64,000 bases of DNA from contig NW_027490230.1 in NCBI RefSeq assembly GCF_050948175.1, positions 186,001-250,000 on the forward strand, in the 5' to 3' direction. A program made the position numbers and the translations under genes. This document shows, one piece after another, positions 26,203 to 36,478 of this stretch. How positions within the stretch are numbered: position 1 is the stretch's first letter; each line of letters begins with the position of its first letter. Origin of the DNA: Xylocopa sonorina. Its lineage: Eukaryota > Arthropoda > Insecta > Hymenoptera > Apidae. Under the pieces are notes generated by a model, which was not told where the DNA came from, did not search any database, and saw nothing but the letters and a program-made list of their open reading frames with translations.

Positions 26203-28847
26203 TTACAATTTTTTTAATTTATTTGAATGCACAATCTTGTGCCTCCCCTTAACATTAATTTTTACATTATTATTAGGCAGAATCTCCAGGCCCAGATCTT
26301 ATATGGGCCTGTGTATTGAGAATCGAATTTATGTCTAAGTGGTTCGCGGAGCAAATAAACCCATTGTCCGACTTGGAAATCCTTTACATTAAGCTTCTTA
26401 TCGTAATAGAATTTAGCGCGTGTTTTTGCACCGTCTAAGTATGTTTTCGCTATTTCTTGTAAAGTACGTATTCTATCGTTGAGTTCATCTAAATACGCGG
26501 CGTACGATTCGTTTTCCGAAGTGTCTCTGAAAGGTATGGCAGAGGGAGTTCGTGCTATTTTCCCAAAAACCAGTTCGTATGGCGTGTAACGTGTTCCTTC
26601 GTGTGTACTGGTATTGTAGGAAAACATAGCGTATGGCAGCCATTTTTCCCAATTGTTCCGATTGCCTATGAATTGTTTTAAATATTCCGCTAACACGTGA
26701 TGTGATCTTTCCACATAACCGTTGGTCTGGGGGTGGAAAGCCGTTGTTTTATATTGTTGAATTCTGAATCTAGCGGCGATGGTTTTCATCAATGAGTTTA
26801 TAAAATTGGAACCTTGATCTGTTAATATGCCCTTAGGGCATCCGAATTTACAAATAAAATGCGTAATGAACGCGTCGGCTATGTCAACCGCCGTGGTTCT
26901 TTTTAAAGGAATTGCTAGGGAATACTTTGTCAGGAGATCTTGTATCGTGAGTATGTTCGTATATCCGTCTGGAGTGGGGGGTAATGGTCCCATAACGTCC
27001 ATGGATATCTTGTCGAATGCTGTGCCTGGGGTATCGGTGAGAGTTAGAGGTTGACGCGTTTTGACTCTAGTTAGTTTTAATTTTTGGCACATTTCGCATT
27101 TTTCTATGTATTTTTGGATTTCTTGTTTCATGTTCGGCCAGTAGTACTTTTCACGGATTCTACTGTAAGTTTTGTTAACTCCTTTGTGTCCTGCTACTGG
27201 GGTATCGTGATTCTCGCGGATTATATCGTTTCGAAGTTCTTCTCGCGGAGTTCGAACGAGACCTTGGCAGAACGTAATTTGAATATTGGTGTCGAGAAAG
27301 AGATCTACTGGGATTCGTTTGATTTGTGAAAGAGTAAATTGATTAATTGCGGTTTGTGCTATGCTAAACGATTCTAATTGAAGCTCGCGTGTTACGTCAT
27401 ATAGAGATTGTAAACATTCTAGAAGGATTTGATTGTCGACTTGTTTCTTTTCGTGTTCCGTAACTGGTAATGAAATTTGGAAATAATTTCCGTGAGAACT
27501 TACTTTGGCTCTTCCTAAGTTAACGTTATCTTTATGTTGATGGAATTTTCCTACATTCTGAAGTTCGCGTGCGCCTGTTTCGTACGGGCGGCCTCCTCTC
27601 GTGATAAAGACGACTAAATTATCGTGCCTTGCGGATAACGAGTCTCTTGTAGTAACTCGAGGTCGTTGCCTGACTTCGGGTGGGTAGTCCACTGTCGGTA
27701 AGTCTGTCGGTACCGTTGTCGGTAAGGAGGAACTAGGATTTTCTGTCGGTAATTGCGATCTGTCGATATTTTCTGTCGAGGATGCTGGTGTAGGAGGCGG
27801 CGGAGGTGGAGGTTTGGATGATTTAGGAACTGGAAACTCGAAAATGTTTTCGTCGGAGTCGCTGGAGTGTGTAATTGGCTTTACGCTGACAGGGTTTCTT
27901 GACAAAGCATCTGCGTTCATGTTCACCTTTCCTGGCTTGTATACGATTTCATATTCGTATTCGGCCAGTTTAAGGCGCCAACGAACTAATCTACTGGACG
28001 GATCTTTGACGGAGTTCATCCAGACCAACGGTCTGTGGTCTGTCACGAGTTTGAAAGATCGACCGTAGATATATGGTCTAAAATAATGAACGGCGTAAAT
28101 GATGCCCAAACACTCCTTTTCTATAGTTGAATAATTTTTCTCTGCATTATTCAGCAAGCGCGACGTGTAGGCGATTGGAAGGTCCCTACCGATGGGGCCC
28201 TGACTAAGAACGGCGCCGATAGCGTTGGCGGATGCGTCTGAGGTTATGATAAACGGTTTCGAAAAGTCAGGATACTACAATATCGGTGCTTCACAGGGCA
28301 TGTCTCTTAGTGTAACGAATGCAATTTCCTGATCGTTTCGCCAAATGAATTTAATATCTTTTTTAAGGAGATTCGTTAGTGGTTTCGCGATAGAAGAGAA
28401 ATTTGAAATAAATCTGCGATAGTATCCTGCGAGACCGAGAAACTGTTTTATTTGTTTTGGGTTCTGTGGACGTGGAAAGTCTCTGACTGTTCATATTTTA
28501 TTAGGATCGGGTTTTACCCCGTTTTCGCTAATGACGTGCCTTAAATAATTTACTTCACGGCGCAAAAACTCGCACTTGTCCGGCTGGAGGACAAGGTTCG
28601 CGTTTCGAAGGCGTTCTACAAGCTTATTAAATTTTACCTCGTGTTCGTGCAAAGAACTGGCGTACAGAACAATATCATCGAGATACACAAACATTTCATT
28701 GCCTTGCAAACCTGTTAGAACATTGTCCATCAGCCGTTGGAAGGTGGCTGGGGCGTTACGGAGACCGAACGGCATTCTTTGAAATTCGTAGTGGCCGTGA
28801 GGGGTCGAAAATGCGGTTTTAGCGGAATCTGATGCTGACATTGGGAT
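26203..28847 (-). pseudogene. pol: Gypsy pol, downstream part: C-terminal RT, RNase H and integrase
   Basis: Continues the RT after the nested insertion, starting in the shared 13 bp (28835-28847). The first open piece (28841-28491, 116 aa) has QRMPFGLRNAPATFQRLMDN and the catalytic box YLDD at 28674-28685. Two stops follow in the same frame, TGA at 28491-28493 and TAG at 28275-28277, separated by readable RT/RNase H sequence (IKQFLGLAGYYRRFI). The last open piece (28157-26262, 631 aa) has RNase H (TDHRPLVW), a Pro-rich linker at about residues 100-165, then integrase: zinc-binding H317, H324, C354, C357 and catalytic D387, D447, E483, with exactly 35 residues between the last two. A GPY motif comes at residues 617-619. 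A frameshift near 26285-26300 cuts the end; the shifted frame stays readable to a stop at 26203-26205. Confidence 0.93.
28835..28847. repeat. Target-site duplication of the non-LTR element (left)
   Basis: CTGACATTGGGAT, repeated exactly at 34763-34775. The flanking bases differ at both ends, so the duplication is 13 bp. It falls within the gypsy RT codons for IPMS, and the RT reading continues seamlessly across the two copies. Confidence 0.95.
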
Positions 28848-29095
28848 CTGGACACTGCATTGCCACGAGTCGGCGTCCTAGGACCGAATGGCTCTTATGT
28901 GGCGGGCGTCCGAAGGACGCAGTCCATCCCACTTCCAGACTGGGAGACTGGGGGTGGCTAGCCCTACAGCCGGAAGGCAAAAATGAACAGCAGAACAAAT
29001 GGTAAGTAAGTGGTGATATTCAGATCTCGAAATAAAGACATTTCAGAGATCCCAGATACGAAGGTCGAAAGAGACCTCAAAGCTATATATGCTAA
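28848..29095 (+). other. 5' end of the non-LTR element, non-coding
   Basis: The first 250 bp of the leader. There is a perfect small hairpin GCGTCC-GAA-GGACGC at 28906-28920 and a palindrome GGCTAGCC near 28957. No supported coding sequence. In several non-LTR families this region holds the promoter or a self-cleaving ribozyme, but I could not recognise either here. Confidence 0.6.
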
Positions 29096-29553
29096 GCCCG
29101 CTGGCGCTCGGTTAAACCGAGTCGCTGGCGGCCTTTTTTATCAAGCCCGAGAAAGCAATACGCCGCTGGCACTTAGAAGAATTCTGGGTGTTGGCGGCTA
29201 ATAAAGTATAGAAATGGAGTTATAAAAGCCTGCCGCTGGGTGCCTGGAGTATTCCAGGTGCCGGCGGCTAATTTTATTTGACCAAATTTAGTGATGCTAG
29301 CCGCTGGGCGCCTGGAGTACTCCAGGCGTCGGCGGCTAATTCTATTTAATGGGAAATCCAGAAATGCAGGCCGCTGGTGCTCGGAGCTACTCCGGGCGCT
29401 GGCGGCCTTTTTTCATTTAGGCCATTTTACAAAATTTAGGGGCGCTAGCCGCTGGTGCTTGGAAATTCCAGGCGCCGGCGGCTTTTTCCATTAAATGGAA
29501 TTCGATAAACGGCAGGCCGCTGGTGCCCGGATTAAATCCGGGTGCTGGCGGCC
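29096..29553 (+). repeat. Seven tandem hairpins in the non-LTR 5' leader
   Basis: Seven units start at 29096, 29162, 29232, 29299, 29370, 29448 and 29516, 66-78 bp apart. Each is a long inverted repeat that opens GCCGCTGG (the first unit GCCCGCTGG) and closes with GGCGGC. The outer arms are conserved while the inner stem changes on both sides together: CTCGG/CCGAG in unit 1, GCCTGGAG/CTCCAGGC in unit 4, CTTGGA/TTCCAGG in unit 6 and CCCGGAT/ATCCGGG in unit 7. Units 1, 5, 6 and 7 are followed by runs of five or more T. Spacers between units are AT-rich and less conserved. Paired changes in RNA-like stems point to selection on structure. No protein is encoded. Confidence 0.93.
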
Positions 29554-30075
29554 TTTTTCATTTAGGCCATTCTGAAAATTTAAGGCTCCAGTCCCAGAAA
29601 ATTTCTGGGATGTATGAAACTGTAAGTCGCCATCTGGCGCATAAAATGATAGAAAAATAAAATGATTTTCGGGCTTTGTAATCTGCATAAAAAGCTACTG
29701 GCACTTACACCTAGCCAAGTGAGGTCTCTGAAACTTGAAGATCTGGGAAAGTCTCCGGCACTAAGACTTAGCCGAGCGAAACTGAATATCTATAAAAAGC
29801 TAAGTAGGAAACACCAAATAGTGGAAGCCGGCCAGCTGTGGGCTAGTAAGATGGTTTGGAAAAGGCCAGAACGGGGCCAAAAAAAGGCCGGAAATAAACA
29901 TTCAGGTGGTAGACTGAGCAGTAAACCATCGCAAGGGCCGCAGTCGATCGGGGAGCCACCCTCGGTGCGCTAACGTTCGACTGGGGGACCTATGAATTCC
30001 AAGTTTGGTCAACCCATCCGTAGATGGCTTAATAGGAGACAAGCTAGTACGGGAAGTATAGCGAGCTCCACTAAC
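29554..30075 (+). other. Middle leader of the non-LTR element, no supported gene
   Basis: A weaker inverted repeat, TCCCAGAAAATTTCTGGGA, sits at 29591-29609. Two similar stretches at about 29687-29720 and 29756-29800 share AAAAAGCTA and GGCACT-(N)-CTTAGCC/CCTAGCC patterns. A 103-codon frame (29662-29973) is Lys/Ser-rich and matches nothing I know; I do not call it. An ORF1 with CCHC knuckles, usual for this class of element, is not visible. Confidence 0.6.
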
Positions 30076-30555
30076 GTGTACCCTCGATAGCGCACGCTGT
30101 CGGAAGGAGGTACACAGCACACACACCATACACAAACACAAACACGGTTGCGAAAGGTCCTAGCGAGAGTTCTGTCCTGAGCAGAACCGCGGCCTCGACA
30201 AAAGTGTCTCACCCGAACCTAAGGTTCAATAATAAATCAAAAGGCGTATAGCTTAGGCAATATGTCGTACAGGGCCTAACTGCAGTCGGGCACTTAAGCG
30301 CCTGGAAGCAGATTAGGAACGAAATTCGAAGTAGAGACACGTAAATCGCTGGAGACTGATAATTAGCAGCGATCTCAATACACAAAGGCCTCGTTCTGTC
30401 ATACCAGCAGAACGAGACCCCTACACGTGTACCTCTGCGGAGCTCGCTGCAGAAACAAGGTACACAACACTCAAACACACAAGAACAAAAACTTTTCTCT
30501 TAATCGAAGGAGGCTCTAGCGAGTGTCTCCCTGCGTTAGCAGCTGGAGACCGCGG
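30076..30555 (+). repeat. Duplicated structured module in the non-LTR leader
   Basis: Two diverged copies about 350 bp apart share the same order of parts: an inverted repeat GTGTACC...GGTACAC (30076-30082 with 30109-30115; 30427-30433 with 30459-30465), an ACA-rich stretch (30112-30145; 30462-30490), then CTAGCGAG followed by a hairpin and CGCGG. The hairpin stems are GTTCTG/CAGAAC (30169-30187) in copy 1 and GTCTCC/GGAGAC (30525-30550) in copy 2, so both sides changed together. A similar GTTCTG/CAGAAC hairpin lies near 30391-30409 between the copies. This looks like conserved RNA structure in the leader. Confidence 0.82.
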
Positions 30556-30651
30556 GCCCGGCAGGGCAGCGTTGGTGCGCGCTGATGGGCTTGACGACCC
30601 CACCGTCCCGAAGTAAGAAGCATCAACCCCCCCCCACAAACGCAAATTCTC

Positions 30652-33600
30652 ATGATGGCCACACCCGACCCTAAAAATTCCGGAGGCAAAATAGCCCTCC
30701 ATTCGGATCTCCGGGTGAGGGCAGGGCCGGGTGAGGTGATCGTGGCGTATGATGGGTCAAGACGGGAGAGAAATCCTCGGCCCGTGACCCCGTCCCACGG
30801 TATTGGCCCCATAGTCGAGCGGCGGAGCCGTCAAGCTCGGCGGTCGGCGACGGCTGTACTCGGGCAGCGTCGACGGGCCGCTACTGGGCGAGACTCCGCC
30901 GACGAGGCTTTGGCTAGGGCTCTAGGTATCAGCCTTTGCGCTGTCGAAATCCGGATAACTAGGTGCGACGGAAGACCCAGGTCAGATCCGGTATCTCTGG
31001 CTGGGTCAATAAGAAATAGGGAAAGGAAAAACCAGATTAGGAACGTTAGATCCGCGATTCCCCCCGCGATCGCGTACCCACCATACCCCATCGCGTCTGC
31101 GTCCGCAACCGACACAGCTCAAGCTCAAGCGTCGACGTCGACGTCGACGCCCGCGATCGGATTCGCGACCACGGGACTTAGGATACTGCAGCTGAACATG
31201 CAACACTCAGCTGCAGTCACAGGGCAAGTGACTCAGCTCGTTGCAGAAAAGTACCTAGACGTCCTGCTATTGCAGGAGCCATACGCTAGGACACTAAGCA
31301 CGAGCTATGCTATTTGTGGACTAGGGATCGGTATGAAGGTTGCGGCTGTAAGCTCACAACACCCGTGGGCGGCAGTCGCCGTTAGCAACCCTCGTATCGA
31401 AATGGTATTCATCTCGCAGCTTAGCAATACGCACTGCGTTTGTGCGGAAGTGCTGGCGCCCGGCATCTCGGTATACGTCGTATCGTGCTACTTCCAGTAC
31501 AGCGACGATATCGAGATGCACCTCAGGCACCTCGAGACGGTGTTTCATAATCTGAGGGGGAAGAGATTGTTAGTTTCGGTAGATGCCAACGCCCGGTCGT
31601 CACTCTGGGGGCCGCAGAGTACAGACGATAGGGGAACAAAGTTCGAGGAGCTCATACGGGCGTTTGGCATGGAAGTTGTGAACGATATCGGTCAGCTACC
31701 TACCTACTGGTCGACCAGGGGCTCGTCATACATCGACGTTACTCTGGCATCGCCAACCATGCTCCCACTCATCGGGGGCTGGAGGGTACGGAGAGATTGG
31801 GTGACCAGCGATCACAACGCAATTGACATCCGGCTGAGGATCTCGAGCATTGTAGCGGTGGATCAGGGAGGAGCAAGCACTCGGTTCGACGTCAATCGAG
31901 CCGATTGGGAGCTCTTCACTGAAAGCCTGGCCGATCAATCTAGATCGAGGCTCGAGACAGTAAGGCTGGAGTCTGCGGAAGATGTAGATAGGTTGGCGGA
32001 GACGCTAACGGGAGTCATCACTGATTCCTGTGCCGCGTCAATGCCTTACAAAAGACAACTTAGAAAGTCCAACCCGTGGTGGACGAAAGAACTTTCAGAT
32101 ATGAAAAGATCTGTGCACAGTCTGAGACGTGTGGCTCAGAAGGAACGAGACGAAACCGCTCGCCAAGAAAAATGGTTAAAGTACCGCTCCTCTTTGCGGG
32201 AATATAACAATAAGGTGAAGCGGACGAAACTCGAAAGCTGGCGACGCTTTGTAACGTCGAACGGGAACTCGGGGCCCTGGAGTACCGTCTATAAGCTCCA
32301 GGCGAATAAACTCCGAGTTGAGAGAGTCCTTAGTACTCTCCGGCGTGGTAGAGACAACACATATGATAGCCGCGAGACAGCCAGCTTACTCCTGAGTACG
32401 CACGTCCCCGAGGACCGGGAAGAAGAAGACACGCCGGAGCAGCGTGAGATTAGGGAAAGCGCACACTTCGCGCCTGACACTCCTGATGCCTCCTGCTTCA
32501 CGGAAGCGGAGGTAGTGAGTGCAGTAAAGACTTTCAAAAATAGAAAGGCACCGGGGCCGGACCACGTAGAGGTCCAGGCGCTGAAGGCCACCGTAGGTAT
32601 AATTCCCGGTCAGATGACAAGAATATTTAACGGTTGCCTTCAATGGGGCGTCTTCCTCTCGATCTGGAAGGAGGGCTCTCTCAGAGTCCTCTTGAAGGAA
32701 GGGAAAGACGAGAAGGATCCGAAGTCCTACCGACCGATCTGTCTCCTCTCAGTAGTAGGGAAACTCCTCGAGAAGCTCCTAAAAAAGCGTCTCTACCAGA
32801 CGTCGTTGGCCCCTGGAATGGTCTCCGACCGACAGTTCGGGTTCACGCCCGGAAGGTCGGCGGAAGACGCGGTCGTGGAGATGCGCCGCATGGTCGATGC
32901 TTCCAAGCATCGATACGCTGTGGCGCTTCTCTTCGACATCTCTGGAGCCTTCGACAATGTCTGGTGGCCCCTAGTCTTAGAGTCGATGAAAGAAAGAGGC
33001 TGCCCTCGGAACGTTTTCGAAGTAATGAAAAGTTACTTCGACGGCCGACGTGTTAGACTCTCAATAGGATCTGTACATGTTTCCATGCGGGCGACGAGAG
33101 GGTGTTCGCAAGGCTCCGTTCTCGGTCCCGCCTGCTGGAACCTTATGTTTGACAATCTCCTGCGGTCACTCCAGACCACAGTCGAGAATAGGTTCATAGC
33201 TTACGCGGACGATCTCCTAGTCCTCGTAAGCGGAAATAGTAGAAGAGAATTGGAGATAAATGGTCAACAAGTTGTTGACCAGATTCTCCTTTGGTGTAGG
33301 CTGGCGAAACTCGAAGTATCGGCCACAAAGACGGAGGCAATTGTCCTCAAGAGTGGTTTGATCGAGAGGCCAGCGATAGGAAGAAGAGGAGGCACGCGCC
33401 CGGACAGAAAACGCAAGGCCGTTCGGTCTTCTAAAGCCGACCTTGCCGCGAGACCGCCGACCATCCGATTAGGGAATAATAGTATTAAATTCAAGCACGC
33501 GGTACGGTACCTTGGCGTCAACATAGACGCAGGTATGGGAGTCAGATCCCATTGTTTGATATTTGAGCGACAAGGTCGGGTCGCTGTTCAGTAAACTTAG

Positions 33601-34357
33601 TAGGCTGGCGAGATGTACGTGGGGGCTCCGCTTCAGCTCTCTCGATGGCATCTACAGGGGTGCGTTCGTCTCGACGATGGTGTATGCCTCGGCGGGATGG
33701 GCCGACCTGTGCACGGAGAGAGAGTGGAAGGTGCTCAGATCCGCGCAACGTCGCGCCTTGATCGCGATGACCGGTGCATACCGCCGGATATCGTGGGAAG
33801 GTGCGTGCGTAGTGGCTGGCGCGGCCCCTATAGACATGGTCGTCCAGCAGCATAGGGCCCTCTACAATCTTCGTAGAGGAAGAGACGCCAGGATAGGGAA
33901 CACCGTCATCCAAAGTGGACTGGAAGACGGTGAAGAACGCGTTAAAATTGAAGTCATAAACGTGTGGCAAACCCGGTGGAAAGATTCCCACAAGGGTCGC
34001 ACGACGTATGACTTTTTTCAGGATGTTAGAGTAAGACTGGCCGCCGACTGGATTAGGCCAAGTCACTACACCACGTAGGTGCTGTCGGGGCATGGCAACT
34101 TTATGGCTCGTCTATTGACGTACGCCGTTGTCAATGACTCGACATGTATCTGCGGAGGTGCAGCAGATACAGTGGGACACTTCCTACTAGAGTGCCCACT
34201 CTTCGAAGCGCAGAGAGAAGCTCTGCGAGACATTATCCCGGCGAGTGAGTGGAGATGGCCGGAGGCGGCACCGCACTTGGTGTCGTCGCCAGAGGCCTTC
34301 TCTGCGCTCGCCAGCTTCAGCCAGGAAGCGCTCTGGCTGAAGATGTTCATGGAGTAG
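30652..34357 (+). pseudogene. Non-LTR ORF2: endonuclease, reverse transcriptase and CCHC; frameshift and nonsense
   Basis: The first ATG after an in-frame stop at 30592-30594 is at 30652; total about 1235 codons. Residues 1-177 are Arg/Ala-rich with no known domain. The APE-type endonuclease starts at about residue 178 (ILQLNMQHS) and keeps QEPY, DANARSSLWG, YIDV and SDHN, the metal-binding and catalytic set. RT spans about 628-900: RKAPGPDH, SYRPICLLSVVGKLLEKL, FDISGAFD (about 761), GCSQGSVLGP and YADD (about 851). The C-terminus has CICGGAADTVGHFLLEC, a C-x1-C-x8-H-x4-C knuckle typical of R1-type elements. A frameshift around 33545-33566 ends the first frame at 33592-33594; coding continues in the next frame to TAG at 34076-34078 and beyond it to 34357. 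The intact protein would nick DNA and copy its RNA at the target. Confidence 0.94.
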
Positions 34358-34762
34358 GCTTGCTCCATCGTTGGATAGAATACAAAAGTTAAGTCTTCAG
34401 AATGGAAATTCCATTCAAACCAGTAGTTGAGGTCTTGCTTTGATCGACAACTCTTCAGTCGATCAAAGCTCTTTAAATTTCTAAATAAAGGGTCAGAGTG
34501 AGCGTGTTCGCGTACACGTAGCGAGTTCGCCTCCCCGAGGTTCCCCGTGGGTGCTCCGGCGGTTAGGATTCGTCCTCTCCGACGGAGTAGCTGAAGGACT
34601 CGCCCGGTGGGAAAGGCGCCCCGGCACATCTGGATTTTTCCATCGCCCGTTTCAGTGAGGTGGGAGTACCCTGGGAGGTAGAGGCTAGATTACGTCGCGT
34701 ATACCCGTCTGGGTGAGGAAGCACACCTGATCACCGTCCTGGTGTAGGGCAGACAATAAATC
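34358..34762 (+). other. 3' region of the non-LTR element
   Basis: 405 bp after the ORF. It contains an inverted repeat AATGGAA-A-TTCCATT at 34401-34415, a perfect 12-bp stem hairpin at 34437-34469, and AATAAA at 34755-34760 two bases from the end. In non-LTR elements the RT recognises the 3' RNA region, so the hairpin is a candidate recognition structure. No coding sequence on the plus strand. The long minus-strand frame across this region is a shadow of the ORF2 end. Confidence 0.85.
34437..34469 (+). other. Perfect hairpin in the non-LTR 3' region
   Basis: GCTTTGATCGAC pairs with GTCGATCAAAGC, 12 bp without mismatch, around a 9-base loop AACTCTTCA. It lies 80 bp after the ORF stop. As it is perfect while the ORF carries damage, it may have been under constraint in the active family, possibly for RT recognition; this is inferred. 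Confidence 0.85.
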
Positions 34763-34775
34763 CTGACATTGGGAT
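34763..34775. repeat. Target-site duplication of the non-LTR element (right)
   Basis: CTGACATTGGGAT, the second copy of the 13-bp target, directly after the element's 3' end AATAAATC. Confidence 0.95.
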
Positions 34776-35538
34776 TTGATGGAATCCACTTGCTAAATCA
34801 AAGGTACTGAAGTACTTTGCGCTTCCTAACTTATCTAGTATCTCCGTTATACACGGGAGCGGGTACGCATCGGCGATGGATTTTTCGTTCAGGCTTCGAT
34901 AGTCTATTACAACTCTCCATCTTTTATTTCTTAAAGAATCCGGTTTCTTGGGTACAACCCAGAGCGGTGAATTATATGGAGATTTTGACGGTTTAATAAT
35001 TTCCTTTTCTAGTAATTGATCTATTTGACGTTGTATTTCTTCCTTGTGTATCGGCGGGAAGCGGTATTGTTTCACGTTTATTGGCTGATCATTTATCGTT
35101 GGAATACGGTGCTCGGTTACATTGGTAAATCCTAATTTATGGCCTGGGAGATGGAATAAATCTTGATTGTTAGAAATCAGTTTGTATATATTATTTCTTT
35201 CTTCGCTGTTTAGATGATCTAGACGGAGTGACGCGACTATTTCGTCGAATCGGCTTTGAGGTTGCGTTACATTTTGAGTGGCGCGCGGAGTGTCGCGTTT
35301 CAAGTGTCGTTCGCTATCGCTTTTGAGAAGAGATTTATTTTGTGTATCTTTCGCGCGGATGTTTAAGTTACGTTGCGTACCTTCGATGGCACTTGAAAAA
35401 ATTTTTGTGGATTTTCTGAGGTTGTTATTGGAAGATTTATCATGGTTGGAAACTTTGTGTTGAATATCGCGTGACGATGGTAAGAGATTTTCGTTGGAAT
35501 TCGTAGAATTTGTAGTAGATTTTGAAACAATGTTAGCA

Positions 35539-35823
35539 TAAGATACAGTGGGATTTGGGAATACTCGTTTTAGAGTGGATACAGTGGATTTGGAATTAGT
35601 CGAGTTAGTACGCATGCTTGAGACAGTGGATTTAGTATTAATTGGATTAGTAGGCATGCTGGAAACAGTGGATTTAGTATTAGTAGAATTAGTACGCATG
35701 CTTGAAACAGTGGATTTAGTATTCATTTTTGTATTAGAAACAGTGGATTTAGTATTGATTTTTGTATTAGAAACAGTGGATTTAGTATTGATTTTTGTAT
35801 TAGAAACAGTGGATTTAGAAGTA
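35539..35823 (-). repeat. In-frame minisatellite within pol (42-bp and 33-bp units)
   Basis: The string ACAGTGG recurs at 35581, 35623, 35665, 35707, 35740, 35773 and 35806, spacings of 42, 42, 42, 33, 33 and 33 bp. All are multiples of three. On the minus strand they encode 14-residue (KSTVSSMRTNSTNT-like) and 11-residue (KSTVSNTKINT-like) repeats between protease and RT. Confidence 0.92.
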
Positions 35824-36478
35824 TTCGTAAATAACGAATATAACGCTGGTTCGCGTTTCAGCGATTCGAGAACGAGAAGCGGGTCCAGATGAATTCTGGG
35901 CACCGCGATCTCGATCTCGGTATCGGTCGCATTAATTATGCTTGCTATCGCATGGCCGTTTCGCACTTTAACGATAGCATGACCGAAATATACTCCCTTC
36001 GCGATCTGTGTTCGGGGGATTATTCCTTCGCCTACGCCTGAATTAATTATTCCGACGCGTATGCCCGAGTTAGTCCGCGGAGGAAGTATTATTTTATTTA
36101 AAACGTCTTCGCGACGTGCAAATAGGATCCTATTCCCGTGCCACAGGATATATTTATTTCTAAAAGATATATCCGCTTCTGCACAAAACTCGGATCCCAG
36201 GATCCCGGCGGATTTAATTGGGAAGTCGGAACTGACAACATTAAACGGAACGTCACGAGAAAATATCGGTAACGTAACCGTCCCTAAGGTGGCTACGGTT
36301 CCCTGAGTTACACCGGTAATAGTTAGGCGTTCTCCAGTGTTAATTAGAGTTTTAGGTTTTAGCGCGTTTTCCTTGATCACGTTGATCTCGGCTCCGGTGT
36401 CGATCATCATTACTACGGGTTCAATTAACGCGTTAGAATTTATGACAACCGTGGGGACGCTAGTTTTACCCGTTATGT

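Larger units (their letters stand above)
28848..34762 (+). mobile_element. Non-LTR retrotransposon, R1/Jockey-like, about 5.9 kb, probably full length
   Basis: A 5915-bp element in the plus direction, inserted in the gypsy RT and bounded by perfect 13-bp duplications. It consists of a 1.8-kb leader (28848-30651), one long ORF encoding an APE-type endonuclease, an RT and a C-terminal CCHC zinc knuckle (30652-34357), and a 405-bp 3' region. The motif set (ILQLNMQHS, DANARSSLWG, SDHN, YADD) fits the R1/Loa/Jockey group, with R1 my best guess. There is no poly(A) tail; the element stops two bases after AATAAA. The target is not the ribosomal or telomeric site used by classic R1, SART or TRAS elements. 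A frameshift and a nonsense codon make this copy inactive. Confidence 0.94.

Noticed and set aside
28848..28990. HDV-like self-cleaving ribozyme at the 5' end of the non-LTR element
   Set aside because: Such ribozymes are known at the 5' ends of some non-LTR elements. A small hairpin is present, but I could not fit the nested double pseudoknot or its conserved bases. A covariance-model search would settle this.
29096..29553. Bacterial-type intrinsic terminators (GC hairpin followed by T run)
   Set aside because: They look alike, but the context is a eukaryotic retrotransposon leader and the units are a tandem family. Transcription termination is not needed to explain them.
29662..29973. 103-aa plus-strand frame in the non-LTR leader as a candidate ORF1
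   Set aside because: Too short, no CCHC or coiled-coil signature, and it overlaps repeated and structured sequence. It may be chance.
33542..34629. Two minus-strand frames of 183 and 187 aa opposite the end of the non-LTR ORF
   Set aside because: They are antisense shadows of the GC-rich ORF2 C-terminus; the plus strand carries recognisable RT-downstream and CCHC sequence.
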